Of a stretch of DNA of 6,615 nucleotides, positions 1-4,687 are shown piece by piece. Position 1 is the stretch's first letter, and the number at the start of each line of letters is the position of its first letter. A program made the translations under genes and the position numbers. The stretch lies in assembly GCA_016202845.1 (NCBI GenBank), contig JACQNW010000091.1, positions 1 through 6,615 of the forward strand. The letters run 5' to 3'. Source of the DNA: Candidatus Aenigmatarchaeota archaeon (GTDB lineage: Archaea > Aenigmatarchaeota > Aenigmatarchaeia > GW2011-AR5). The notes under the pieces were generated by a model. The model worked only from the letters and a program-made list of their open reading frames with translations, made no database searches and was not told the DNA's origin.

Positions 1-11
1 AAATATATGTG

Positions 12-28
12 TTGAAAATTATAAAAAA
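12..28 (-). terminator. Oligo-T tract after the membrane/HTH protein gene
   Basis: Read on the minus strand, the TAA stop is followed at once by six T residues (28 down to 23) and a second T-rich stretch (15 down to 12). There is no convincing stem. Archaeal RNA polymerase can terminate at oligo-T tracts without a hairpin, so this is a plausible intrinsic terminator. The window edge prevents seeing what follows. Confidence 0.4.
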
Positions 29-1381
29 TTAAGCGGCTGTTTCTGTCCTATAAGGCAGAACTGCTGCCCTGCGATCGTTGATTTCAGCAGCGCCTGGATA
101 AGCCAGCTTTCTATGGCGTCTTTTCTCTTTCATGAGCGCCTTGTAACCAATCTCGCCAAGCTCTTCTTTTGCAAGCCTGCGGATTGTTGAAGCGCTTATG
201 TCAACGCCTTTTGACTTGTATTCTGCAGCGACTTGTTCAGCGCTCTTAGTTCTGTAAGCATTAACAACCTCATTGTCAAGGTCCAGGTAACTTGCAACCT
301 TGCGGTCAAAGATGTCTTTTCCACCAGCCTTTCTTGTTGCGCCGCGATCCTTAAATGCCTTGTAAGCCACTGCTTTTCCTTCTACATCAGCAGCTTTTAC
401 GCGTCCGCCTGCTCTATATGAAGCATAACCTGCAAGCAATGTGTCGACTGTTGAATCGCTAAAATATGATTGTGCGCCTTCTGTGCCTCCGCCTTGCGGA
501 GTTTCTGGGCCTCGTGCAACTGTCTCGCCACGCCTTGTGCGCCTGCCTCTTCCGCCTGCCAGGCCAGGACCTTCGTCTTCTGGATTAGGATTTCTAGCAG
601 TATCGTCCCCTGCTCTTGGAGCTTCTGCTAAGCCTAAATCAGTCCTTGCCACGTGTGCGCCCGCGTCCTCTCGTCTTTCATCTGCTGGTGCAGCGCCTGC
701 TGGCTGTTCTGCAGCCTCTTCAGGAACAAAACGCCTTCCTGGGGCTTCTCCTTCGCCGCGAGGCGGTTCTGGAGTATCCCTATCGCGTCGTCCGCCACGA
801 CCAAATAAATATCCTATTCCGCCTGCCAAAGCGCCAAGAAGCGGATACCACCAAGGGAATCCACCCGTGCTTTCTGTTCTGTAAGCACCAGTAGGAACGT
901 CAACCATTACTGTATCATAAACAGCTTTGCAGCCTTTGTCAACTTTTTTGCCCGTGTGTGGAAATACCATCTCCTTGCCTGCTGGAACTTCCGGAAGAGT
1001 GTCGCTGCCAAGTGTAGTATCCTTGCATCCCTCTGCATTGGGAATCATTCTGATAATATCATGTTTTGCTGTCAGTTTGTTTGCTCTAGCAACGTCCCTG
1101 ACTTTATTAGAAATATCATTATTCGAGGCTCCATGCATTTTGTAAGCGCTTACGACCTCTCTCCAAAGAGTCTGGCTGTCGCAGTCTTTCCATTGGCCAA
1201 ATTTGACTTTTAAGTCTGGTGTGACCTCAAAATCAGGTTCACAGTTTATAGAATCCTTAACAACATACTTGACTTTCTTTGTTTCAGGAACTTGCACTTT
1301 GCTGCCGCCCCAATAATAGCCTGCTCCCAAACCTAAAAGTGCTCCTATTGTAACAGCACCCAAAAAACGTCCTGCACTCAT
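29..1381 (-). CDS. Two-pass membrane protein: Cys-rich, LysM-like external domain and cytoplasmic HTH-like domain
   Basis: This is a 450-aa protein of unknown function. Residues 5-25 and 177-194 are hydrophobic and read as membrane helices. The second is followed by Arg-rich sequence (GRGGRRDRD), so the C-terminus should be cytoplasmic and residues 26-176 external. All four cysteines I see (C47, C67, C119, C151) lie in that external part, consistent with disulfides. Residues about 71-114 (TLW...IANK-type helix...DIIRMIP) resemble a divergent LysM fold; this is inference. Residues 195-305 are a low-complexity Pro/Gly/Ala/Arg/Glu linker. Residues 306-450 are basic and contain a helix-turn-helix-like stretch around 379-413 (SAEQVAAEY...SASTIRRLAKEEL). 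The ATG at 1381 was chosen; a TTG three codons upstream (1390) is the alternative. It has its own promoter and is downstream of, and on the same strand as, the ATPase gene. Confidence 0.85.
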   Translation of the reverse strand: MSAGRFLGAVTIGALLGLGAGYYWGGSKVQVPETKKVKYVVKDSINCEPDFEVTPDLKVKFGQWKDCDSQTLWREVVSAYKMHGASNNDISNKVRDVARANKLTAKHDIIRMIPNAEGCKDTTLGSDTLPEVPAGKEMVFPHTGKKVDKGCKAVYDTVMVDVPTGAYRTESTGGFPWWYPLLGALAGGIGYLFGRGGRRDRDTPEPPRGEGEAPGRRFVPEEAAEQPAGAAPADERREDAGAHVARTDLGLAEAPRAGDDTARNPNPEDEGPGLAGGRGRRTRRGETVARGPETPQGGGTEGAQSYFSDSTVDTLLAGYASYRAGGRVKAADVEGKAVAYKAFKDRGATRKAGGKDIFDRKVASYLDLDNEVVNAYRTKSAEQVAAEYKSKGVDISASTIRRLAKEELGEIGYKALMKEKRRHRKLAYPGAAEINDRRAAVLPYRTETAA

Positions 1382-1410
1382 TATTATCAATCAATTCTTT
1401 AAACAGAAAA

Positions 1411-1420
1411 CTATTTAAAG
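1411..1420 (-). promoter_or_regulatory. TATA box of the membrane/HTH protein gene
   Basis: The minus strand reads CTTTAAATAG. Its centre is about 34 nt from the ATG at 1381 and about 26 nt from the TTG at 1390. A start site near 1389 would give a leader of about 8 nt or none. No Shine-Dalgarno sequence is seen. The box forms one arm of an inverted repeat (1414-1437). Confidence 0.6.
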
Positions 1421-1437
1421 TTATTTACTACTTTAAA
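1414..1437. repeat. 8-bp-arm inverted repeat at the promoter
   Basis: TTTAAAGT (1414-1421) and its exact complement ACTTTAAA (1430-1437) are separated by 8 bp. One arm is the TATA element of the gene starting at 1381. It may be a binding site or just A/T-rich coincidence. Confidence 0.4.
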
Positions 1438-1452
1438 ATAACAGTTATATTG

Positions 1453-2889
1453 TTAGTCTATTCTTTTGCTTTTCATAATCTTATCAAAATCCTCTAAGTC
1501 GTAGGCAAAATAGCCTGCCTTCCTGAGGGCTTCCTTTCCGTTTATTTTTTTGGCTATTATGCAAAAATATTCTTTCTTCCTTTTCCATTCCACGTGCTTT
1601 GATTTTTCCTTAAGCTCTTCTAGTATCCTTAGCGCTTCCTTTTCTTTCAGTGCAGACCATTTGCACTCTACGAACATAGCTTCTTTCTTGTTCTCGTCCA
1701 GGCATACGATATCTATTTCTATCTCCTTCCTTATGCCTTCAACCCTATGATGCCCCCACCATGGGCCAATTTTAGAGGGGCTTAGAGGCAAATTCTCTTG
1801 GAGGGTAAGAAACTCTGATGCTATAGCTTCGAATCTTCTGCCAATAAAGGAGTTTATATCAGAAGCCATGAAAGACTTTATGTTTTCAGCTTGCCCGATA
1901 GCATATTCAGAATAGGTTTTGTAAATATACCTGAACCAAAACTCAATCAGAGGGTGATTTATTTTATAAATTGTCTTTTTGTTTTCATTAAAAACAGTGG
2001 ATTCTTTTTTTACAAATTCAAAATGCTGCACCAAATCATTCATGTGCCTGCTTATGGAAGATTCCTTCATTCCGACAGCCGACGCGATTTCATTTATTTT
2101 TGTTTTCCCCGAAGCTATAGCGTAAAGTATTGAATAAAACAAGGATTTTCTTTTCCCAAATTCCTGCTTGAGTATGTCCTCTACTTCAGCTTTAAGGGGA
2201 GCTCTTTCAAGAAGAAACAAGCTTTCTATAACGTCCAGCAGCGGCTTTTTGTTTAGCCCGTAATCTTCCACAGATACGTAGTATTTTGGAAACCCTCCAA
2301 ATACGCTGTAGAAAGGCACAATATCAGTTGTTTCTTTATAACCCAGCTCATTAAGCATTTCTGCAGCCTCTGAAAACCTAAGAGGTTTCAGTTTGATTTT
2401 GCTTTTAAGCCTCCCATAAAGTGGCTGTTTTTTGTCCTCAAATATTTTCTTAAAGAGCCCTATGAGAGATCCTAAAAATATTATCATAATAGGTGTATTT
2501 TCATTTTTGTCAAAAAACTTCTGAAAAACAGAAAAAACTGACGGCTCAACAGAAGAGAAGTTCTGAAACTCGTCGAAAACCAAAATTTTGCCTTTGCATC
2601 TCTGAAAAAGAAGTTCCACAAATGAATCCCAGTTGCCTATATGTTCAAGCGGCGTTAACACGCCGCTTTTCCTGAGTTCTTCAGAATACTCGGAAAGCAG
2701 ATCAGGCGACGTTTTGTCTCCATTCACAAAAAAATATAATGAATCTTGCTGCTTGATAAAATGGCTTATTAATGCAGTTTTACCTACCCGCCTTAGCCCA
2801 AAAATCCCTATTAGAAAAGCCTTCTTTTTGGAAAGCTCCAGCAGCTTTCCCATGTCAGATAGCTCAGCTTCCCTGTCTACAAATTTCAT
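1453..2889 (-). CDS. Archaeal ATPase (ATPase_2) with C-terminal DUF234 nuclease-like domain
   Basis: This 478-aa protein has the standard order of the archaeal ATPase_2/DUF234 family. Walker A is GLRRVGKT (31-38), Walker B is KILVFDEFQ (101-109, D106/E107), and the sensor-like FLGS (138-141) is followed by the family's LYGR segment (157-160). A winged-helix region lies at about 250-295 (INEIASAVGMKESSISRHM). The C-terminal domain carries WWGHH (377-381), EIDIV (391-395) and FVECKW (406-411); D393, E408 and K410 match a PD-(D/E)xK active site. The family is a STAND-like NTPase, usually orphan and multi-copy in archaea, with no well-established role; a regulatory or mobile/defence function is inferred. 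The length is normal and the key residues are intact. The start is fixed by AGGTGA four bases upstream of the ATG. The promoter carries two palindromes, so tight repression is likely. Confidence 0.93.
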   Translation of the reverse strand: MKFVDREAELSDMGKLLELSKKKAFLIGIFGLRRVGKTALISHFIKQQDSLYFFVNGDKTSPDLLSEYSEELRKSGVLTPLEHIGNWDSFVELLFQRCKGKILVFDEFQNFSSVEPSVFSVFQKFFDKNENTPIMIIFLGSLIGLFKKIFEDKKQPLYGRLKSKIKLKPLRFSEAAEMLNELGYKETTDIVPFYSVFGGFPKYYVSVEDYGLNKKPLLDVIESLFLLERAPLKAEVEDILKQEFGKRKSLFYSILYAIASGKTKINEIASAVGMKESSISRHMNDLVQHFEFVKKESTVFNENKKTIYKINHPLIEFWFRYIYKTYSEYAIGQAENIKSFMASDINSFIGRRFEAIASEFLTLQENLPLSPSKIGPWWGHHRVEGIRKEIEIDIVCLDENKKEAMFVECKWSALKEKEALRILEELKEKSKHVEWKRKKEYFCIIAKKINGKEALRKAGYFAYDLEDFDKIMKSKRID

Positions 2890-2923
2890 ATATTCACCTA
2901 CTGAATATTCACTTAGTGAATAT
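2890..2923. promoter_or_regulatory. Tandem overlapping palindromic operator of the ATPase gene
   Basis: There are two copies of a 19-bp palindrome with a 15-bp period. Copy 1 at 2905-2923 is ATATTCACTTAGTGAATAT, with perfect 9-bp arms about one central base. Copy 2 at 2890-2908 is ATATTCACCTACTGAATAT, with 7-bp arms. They share ATAT at 2905-2908. Copy 1 overlaps the TATA box; copy 2 covers the expected start site and the ribosome-binding site and abuts the ATG. Two dimers bound side by side would block both polymerase recruitment and translation start. The regulator is unknown; autoregulation through the ATPase's own winged helix is one possibility. Confidence 0.8.
2894..2899 (-). promoter_or_regulatory. 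Ribosome-binding site of the ATPase gene
   Basis: AGGTGA on the minus strand, four bases from the ATG at 2889. It matches the archaeal 16S anti-SD and decides the start. It lies inside the second palindrome. Confidence 0.75.
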
Positions 2924-2929
2924 ATAAAG
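2921..2929 (-). promoter_or_regulatory. TATA box of the ATPase gene
   Basis: CTTTATATA on the minus strand, centred near 2925. A start about 26 nt downstream (around 2899) would give a leader of about 10 nt that just includes AGGTGA. Confidence 0.7.
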
Positions 2930-2951
2930 CTATGTTGCCCCGCGCAGGCTC

Positions 2952-3179
2952 TTATGCCACACCGTGTTCTTTCTTCATGCTGTATATTTCCTTATAATAT
3001 TGGGGCATGCCTGCAACAAGCTCTGCGAGCACTGCCTCGTACATCTTGATCTGCTTCCTGGCTTCTTTTGTCTCAAGCTTGCCAAGCTTGTGCAGGTGTT
3101 TTATTTTGTCTATTTCCTTTTCAAGAAAAAGTATTTTTTTGTGGTTGGACGCCCCTAGGCGTCGGTCTTCGTTGTCCAT
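2952..3179 (-). CDS. Small charged helical protein (75 aa), unknown function
   Basis: This is a 75-aa, Lys/Glu-rich protein with no signal peptide, membrane segment or cysteine. Heptad-like Leu/Ile spacing runs from HKKILFLEKEID (13-24) to about residue 54 (...AVLAELVAG), which suggests a helical hairpin or coiled coil, followed by a tail rich in Tyr and Lys. I recognise no family. The ATG is supported by a TATA-like element 26 nt upstream (leaderless). A truncated duplicate of its promoter and N-terminus lies in front of a PIN gene 0.6 kb away (3796-3858), so the family may be a partner of PIN nucleases, for example an antitoxin; this is inference. Codons 2-10 are absent from the duplicate and contain a GC-rich inverted repeat. 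The ATPase gene follows 62 bp downstream with its own promoter. Confidence 0.75.
   Translation of the reverse strand: MDNEDRRLGASNHKKILFLEKEIDKIKHLHKLGKLETKEARKQIKMYEAVLAELVAGMPQYYKEIYSMKKEHGVA
3106..3134. repeat. 29-bp exact repeat, copy A (inside the 75-aa gene)
   Basis: These 29 bases are identical to 3812-3840. On the minus strand they encode ILFLEKEID and adjoining bases. Similarity also extends over the promoters, so the unit is a duplicated gene start rather than a mobile repeat. Confidence 0.9.
3148..3163. repeat. GC-rich hairpin at the start of the 75-aa gene
   Basis: GACGCC and GGCGTC are perfect 6-bp arms around the four bases CCTA. It lies at about nt 17-32 of the predicted leaderless message, inside a 27-nt stretch absent from the duplicate gene start. 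Confidence 0.6.
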
Positions 3180-3200
3180 TGTAATGTATTAGAAAAATCA

Positions 3201-3210
3201 GTATTAAAAA
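3201..3210 (-). promoter_or_regulatory. TATA-like element of the 75-aa gene
   Basis: TTTTTAATAC on the minus strand, centred about 26 nt from the ATG at 3179, so the message should be leaderless. The stretch from here to the ATG is nearly the same as the promoter of the truncated copy (from 3887 to 3858). Confidence 0.65.
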
Positions 3211-3231
3211 CAGAGTTTCAAGGAAATGACT

Positions 3232-3259
3232 AAAGTCCCTGTGAGGGGGCTTTATTTTT
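3232..3259 (+). terminator. Hairpin with T tract, or PIN-gene remnant
   Basis: AAAG-T-CCCT, a 3-base loop, then AGGG-GG-CTTT form an imperfect stem, followed on the plus strand by TTTATTTTTC. This looks like an intrinsic terminator, but no plus-strand gene ends here. Read on the minus strand it shares AAAATAAAGCCCCC with the end of the PIN gene (codons for KIKPP), so it may be gene debris instead. Confidence 0.25.
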
Positions 3260-3265
3260 CTTAAG

Positions 3266-3275
3266 CTTATAAGCA
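3266..3275 (+). promoter_or_regulatory. TATA box of the 45-aa ORF
   Basis: GCTTATAAGC is a perfect 10-bp palindrome with a TATA core. A start about 26 nt downstream (near 3296) would give a 24-nt leader containing AAGGTG. TTTATAAATT at 3291-3300 is a second candidate, but it would place the start at the ATG itself. Confidence 0.45.
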
Positions 3276-3307
3276 TAAATATCAATAACATTTATAAATT
3301 TATAATA

Positions 3308-3313
3308 AAGGTG
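3308..3313 (+). promoter_or_regulatory. Ribosome-binding site of the 45-aa ORF
   Basis: AAGGTG six bases before the ATG at 3320. It is a good archaeal SD match and the main reason to believe this short ORF is translated. Confidence 0.6.
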
Positions 3314-3319
3314 CTAATA

Positions 3320-3457
3320 ATGTATCCATCTAAAAAAGAGATAGAGGAAAAGGCTGCCAAATTAGGCAATGTAAGTTTTGGCGACCCTGAACTAGATTCG
3401 CTTTTGGAAAAAGTCAGGCAAATGTCCAAAAAAAACCATACCAAATTCAGATACTAA
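3320..3457 (+). CDS. 45-aa small protein, unknown function
   Basis: This is a short ORF starting MYPSKKEIEEKAAKLGNV and ending KKNHTKFRY, charged and probably helical at both ends (residues 4-15 and 23-37) with a Gly/Asp turn between. It has no membrane segment and no cysteine. I recognise no family. Support for it being real is the AAGGTG site six bases upstream, a TATA element, and the lack of another gene across 3180-3446. Its last 11 bases, including the TAA, overlap the end of the convergent minus-strand PIN gene. Its size, charge and position next to a PIN gene would suit a small antitoxin-like protein, but opposite orientation is unusual for that, so I do not assign it. Confidence 0.55.
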   Translation: MYPSKKEIEEKAAKLGNVSFGDPELDSLLEKVRQMSKKNHTKFRY

Positions 3458-3770
3458 CAAAATCAGACGGGGGCTTTATTTTAATGCCAAGTTCTTTTTC
3501 TAGAGCAGTGTTATAGATGAGTTTTTTGTCTAGTGTGATAAATACATTGGCGCAGGCTCGTTTCGCAGAAACAAGATGCTCTGCATCAAGAACAGATAAC
3601 GGCAAAACACCTCTATAATATTTGCCTTTTCCCATATTTGCAAGATGACTTTGACAAATTTTTCCCTCTTTGGTATCCAGCGTCATTTCAAGAAAGACGG
3701 AAGTATCTATGCAATGCAGCGGCTTTGAAGATTCTTTTCTAAGAATTCGCTGCTTTGTTTTTTCAAACAT
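3447..3770 (-). CDS. PIN-domain ribonuclease with internal deletion, probably inactive
   Basis: This 107-aa PIN-like protein has the first strand with CIDTSVFLE (D22) and the C-terminal part with LDAEHLVSAKRA (D62) and FITLDKKLI (D81). The D62-D81 spacing of 19 equals that of the intact VapC in this window (D100-D119), but D22-D62 is 40 residues against 95 there. About 55 residues are missing, with the join near L61/D62 (bases 3588/3587). The loss removes the helices after strand two and probably the conserved Glu, although E64 lies close. The reading frame is kept. PIN domains are Mg-dependent RNases, typically VapC toxins; this one is probably inactive or altered. The 18 residues before HCIDTS are unusual, and codon 18 is CTG, one base from an ATG. 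There is no clear SD; a truncated copy of the 75-aa gene with a promoter lies 25 bp upstream. Confidence 0.7.
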   Translation of the reverse strand: MFEKTKQRILRKESSKPLHCIDTSVFLEMTLDTKEGKICQSHLANMGKGKYYRGVLPLSVLDAEHLVSAKRACANVFITLDKKLIYNTALEKELGIKIKPPSDFVSI

Positions 3771-3795
3771 TTGATAATTTTGGCCAGGAAATTAT

Positions 3796-3858
3796 TTATT
3801 GCAATATTGTATTGTCTATTTCCTTTTCAAGAAAAAGTATCTTTTCATGCGGCTTCAT
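3796..3858 (-). pseudogene. Truncated duplicate of the 75-aa gene (20 codons)
   Basis: The minus-strand ATG at 3858 opens MKPHEKILFLEKEID, then NTILQ and a TAA. Residues HEKILFLEKEID match HKKILFLEKEID of the 75-aa protein, and 29 bases are identical at the DNA level. Similarity ends abruptly after the codons for EID (near 3811), so about 50 C-terminal residues are gone. Its promoter is also conserved. It is either a relic left by recombination or a short leader peptide ahead of the PIN gene, whose ATG is 25 bp downstream. Confidence 0.7.
3812..3840. repeat. 29-bp exact repeat, copy B (truncated gene start)
   Basis: Identical to 3106-3134 and in the same orientation. Direct repeats of this kind could promote recombination that deletes or duplicates the 0.7 kb between them. 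Confidence 0.9.
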
Positions 3859-3880
3859 TTTAATTATATTGAAAAATGAG

Positions 3881-3888
3881 TATAAAAC
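3881..3888 (-). promoter_or_regulatory. TATA box of the truncated gene and PIN gene
   Basis: GTTTTATA on the minus strand is centred about 26 nt upstream of the ATG at 3858. The block from here to the ATG aligns with the promoter of the 75-aa gene at most positions with one gap, so the promoter was duplicated with the coding start. It may now drive the PIN gene. Confidence 0.6.
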
Positions 3889-3972
3889 TGCCTTTTATGG
3901 CTGGGCGCTTTCATATCTTCTCACCACGCACTGGTCTCTGCTATACAAAAAACCTGTCATATGCCATGAAAC

Positions 3973-3981
3973 TTTTAAATA
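3973..3981 (+). promoter_or_regulatory. TATA box of vapBC
   Basis: TTTTAAATA centred about 26 nt before the ATG of vapB at 4003. The message should be leaderless, and no SD is present. Confidence 0.75.
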
Positions 3982-3998
3982 GTATTACGAGTAATACT
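3981..3998. promoter_or_regulatory. Palindromic vapBC operator
   Basis: AGTATTAC-GA-GTAATACT has perfect 8-bp arms around two bases. It fills the gap between the TATA box and the leaderless start, the expected place for autorepression by a VapB (AbrB-type) dimer or the VapBC complex. Confidence 0.8.
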
Positions 3999-4002
3999 TG
4001 TT

Positions 4003-4236
4003 ATGAGCAACAAAACTTCTGTGACAAAGAAATATCAGACAACAATACCAAAGGCCATAAGGAAAGTGTTGGGTGTGGAAGCAGGTGAAGACGTGGAATG
4101 GCATGTCGTGAAAAGCATGGTTGTTGTGCATAAGAAGGAAAAGTTCAAGGACCCTGTAAAATTTCTTACATCACAAATAAAGCTTGATATCGATGCAGTA
4201 AAGCTTGTGAAAGAAGCCAGGGATGAAATGAAATGA
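4003..4236 (+). CDS. vapB: VapB antitoxin, SpoVT/AbrB family
   Basis: This 77-aa protein has a typical swapped-hairpin AbrB DNA-binding domain at residues 5-46, with the signature QTTIPKAIRKVLGVEAGEDVEW (written here as positions 12-33; key residues are the TIPK, IRK, LG and GD/GED turns). Residues 50-77 are a charged helical tail of the sort that wraps the partner PIN toxin and blocks its active site. As an antitoxin it should neutralise the VapC encoded next and repress its own promoter through the palindrome at 3981-3998. The start is fixed by the TATA spacing (leaderless ATG). The end overlaps the vapC start as ATGA, so translation is probably coupled. It has normal size and no missing parts. 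Confidence 0.92.
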   Translation: MSNKTSVTKKYQTTIPKAIRKVLGVEAGEDVEWHVVKSMVVVHKKEKFKDPVKFLTSQIKLDIDAVKLVKEARDEMK

Positions 4237-4646
4237 TGTACATTGATACAAACATATTTGTTTATGCGATAGAAAATCATCCAAAGTACGGCGTTTCATG
4301 CAAGAAAATCCTTGAAGACGTAGAAAATAAAAAAATAGACGTGGCATGCTCAACATTGGTGTTGACAGAACTGATAAATGTGCTTGTAAAAATAAAAAAG
4401 GTTGCTGGAGACAAATTAAATGTTAAAGAAAGTATTTCAGCCGTACTTTCTCTGCCAATAAACTGGACAGATATGAGCATTTTCATAATAGAGAACGCTG
4501 CAAGCTATAAGTACAATGTATCAGGCGCGGATTACATACACATAGCAACTATGGAAATGAATTCTATTTCCAAAATAATTTCTGCAGATGGCGATTTTGA
4601 CAAGGTCGATAATGTGAAAAGAATCGACCCATTAAATTACAAATAA
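4233..4646 (+). CDS. vapC: VapC toxin, PIN-domain ribonuclease
   Basis: This 137-aa protein has a complete PIN domain. Acidic residues are in the expected places: D5 in MMYIDTNIFVYA, E46 in LVLTELINV, D100 in SGADYIHIA, and D119 with D123 in SADGDFDKV. These bind Mg and cut RNA. VapC toxins commonly cut tRNA or rRNA and halt translation, but the target here is unknown. PIN cleavage leaves 3'-OH and 5'-phosphate ends. The gene overlaps vapB by four bases (ATGA), with a second ATG directly after the first, so the first residue is ambiguous by one. An RNA ligase-like gene follows 41 bp downstream on the same strand. Confidence 0.93.
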   Translation: MMYIDTNIFVYAIENHPKYGVSCKKILEDVENKKIDVACSTLVLTELINVLVKIKKVAGDKLNVKESISAVLSLPINWTDMSIFIIENAASYKYNVSGADYIHIATMEMNSISKIISADGDFDKVDNVKRIDPLNYK

Positions 4647-4679
4647 ATGTCTCTGTTGAAATCCTGTATAAAATCTAAT

Positions 4680-4684
4680 GTGAT
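4680..4684 (+). promoter_or_regulatory. Ribosome-binding site of the RNA ligase-like gene
   Basis: GTGAT three bases before the ATG at 4688 matches part of the archaeal anti-SD. TATAAAAT at 4667-4674 is too close to the ATG (about 17 nt) to serve a leaderless start, which favours transcription from the vapBC promoter. Confidence 0.45.
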
Positions 4685-4687
4685 ATT

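Noticed and set aside
441..884. Plus-strand ORF of 147 codons opposite the membrane/HTH gene
   Set aside because: It is antisense to the Pro/Gly/Arg-rich linker; its Ser/Pro/Ala-rich composition is a by-product of that strand, and no start signals are present.
2633..3049. Plus-strand ORF of 138 codons across the ATPase start and the 75-aa gene end
   Set aside because: It runs through a well-supported promoter and two minus-strand genes, and it has no SD or family features.
4667..4674. TATAAAAT as a promoter of the ligase gene
   Set aside because: Its centre is about 17 nt from the ATG, which would put the start inside the coding region unless a later Met (M9) is used.
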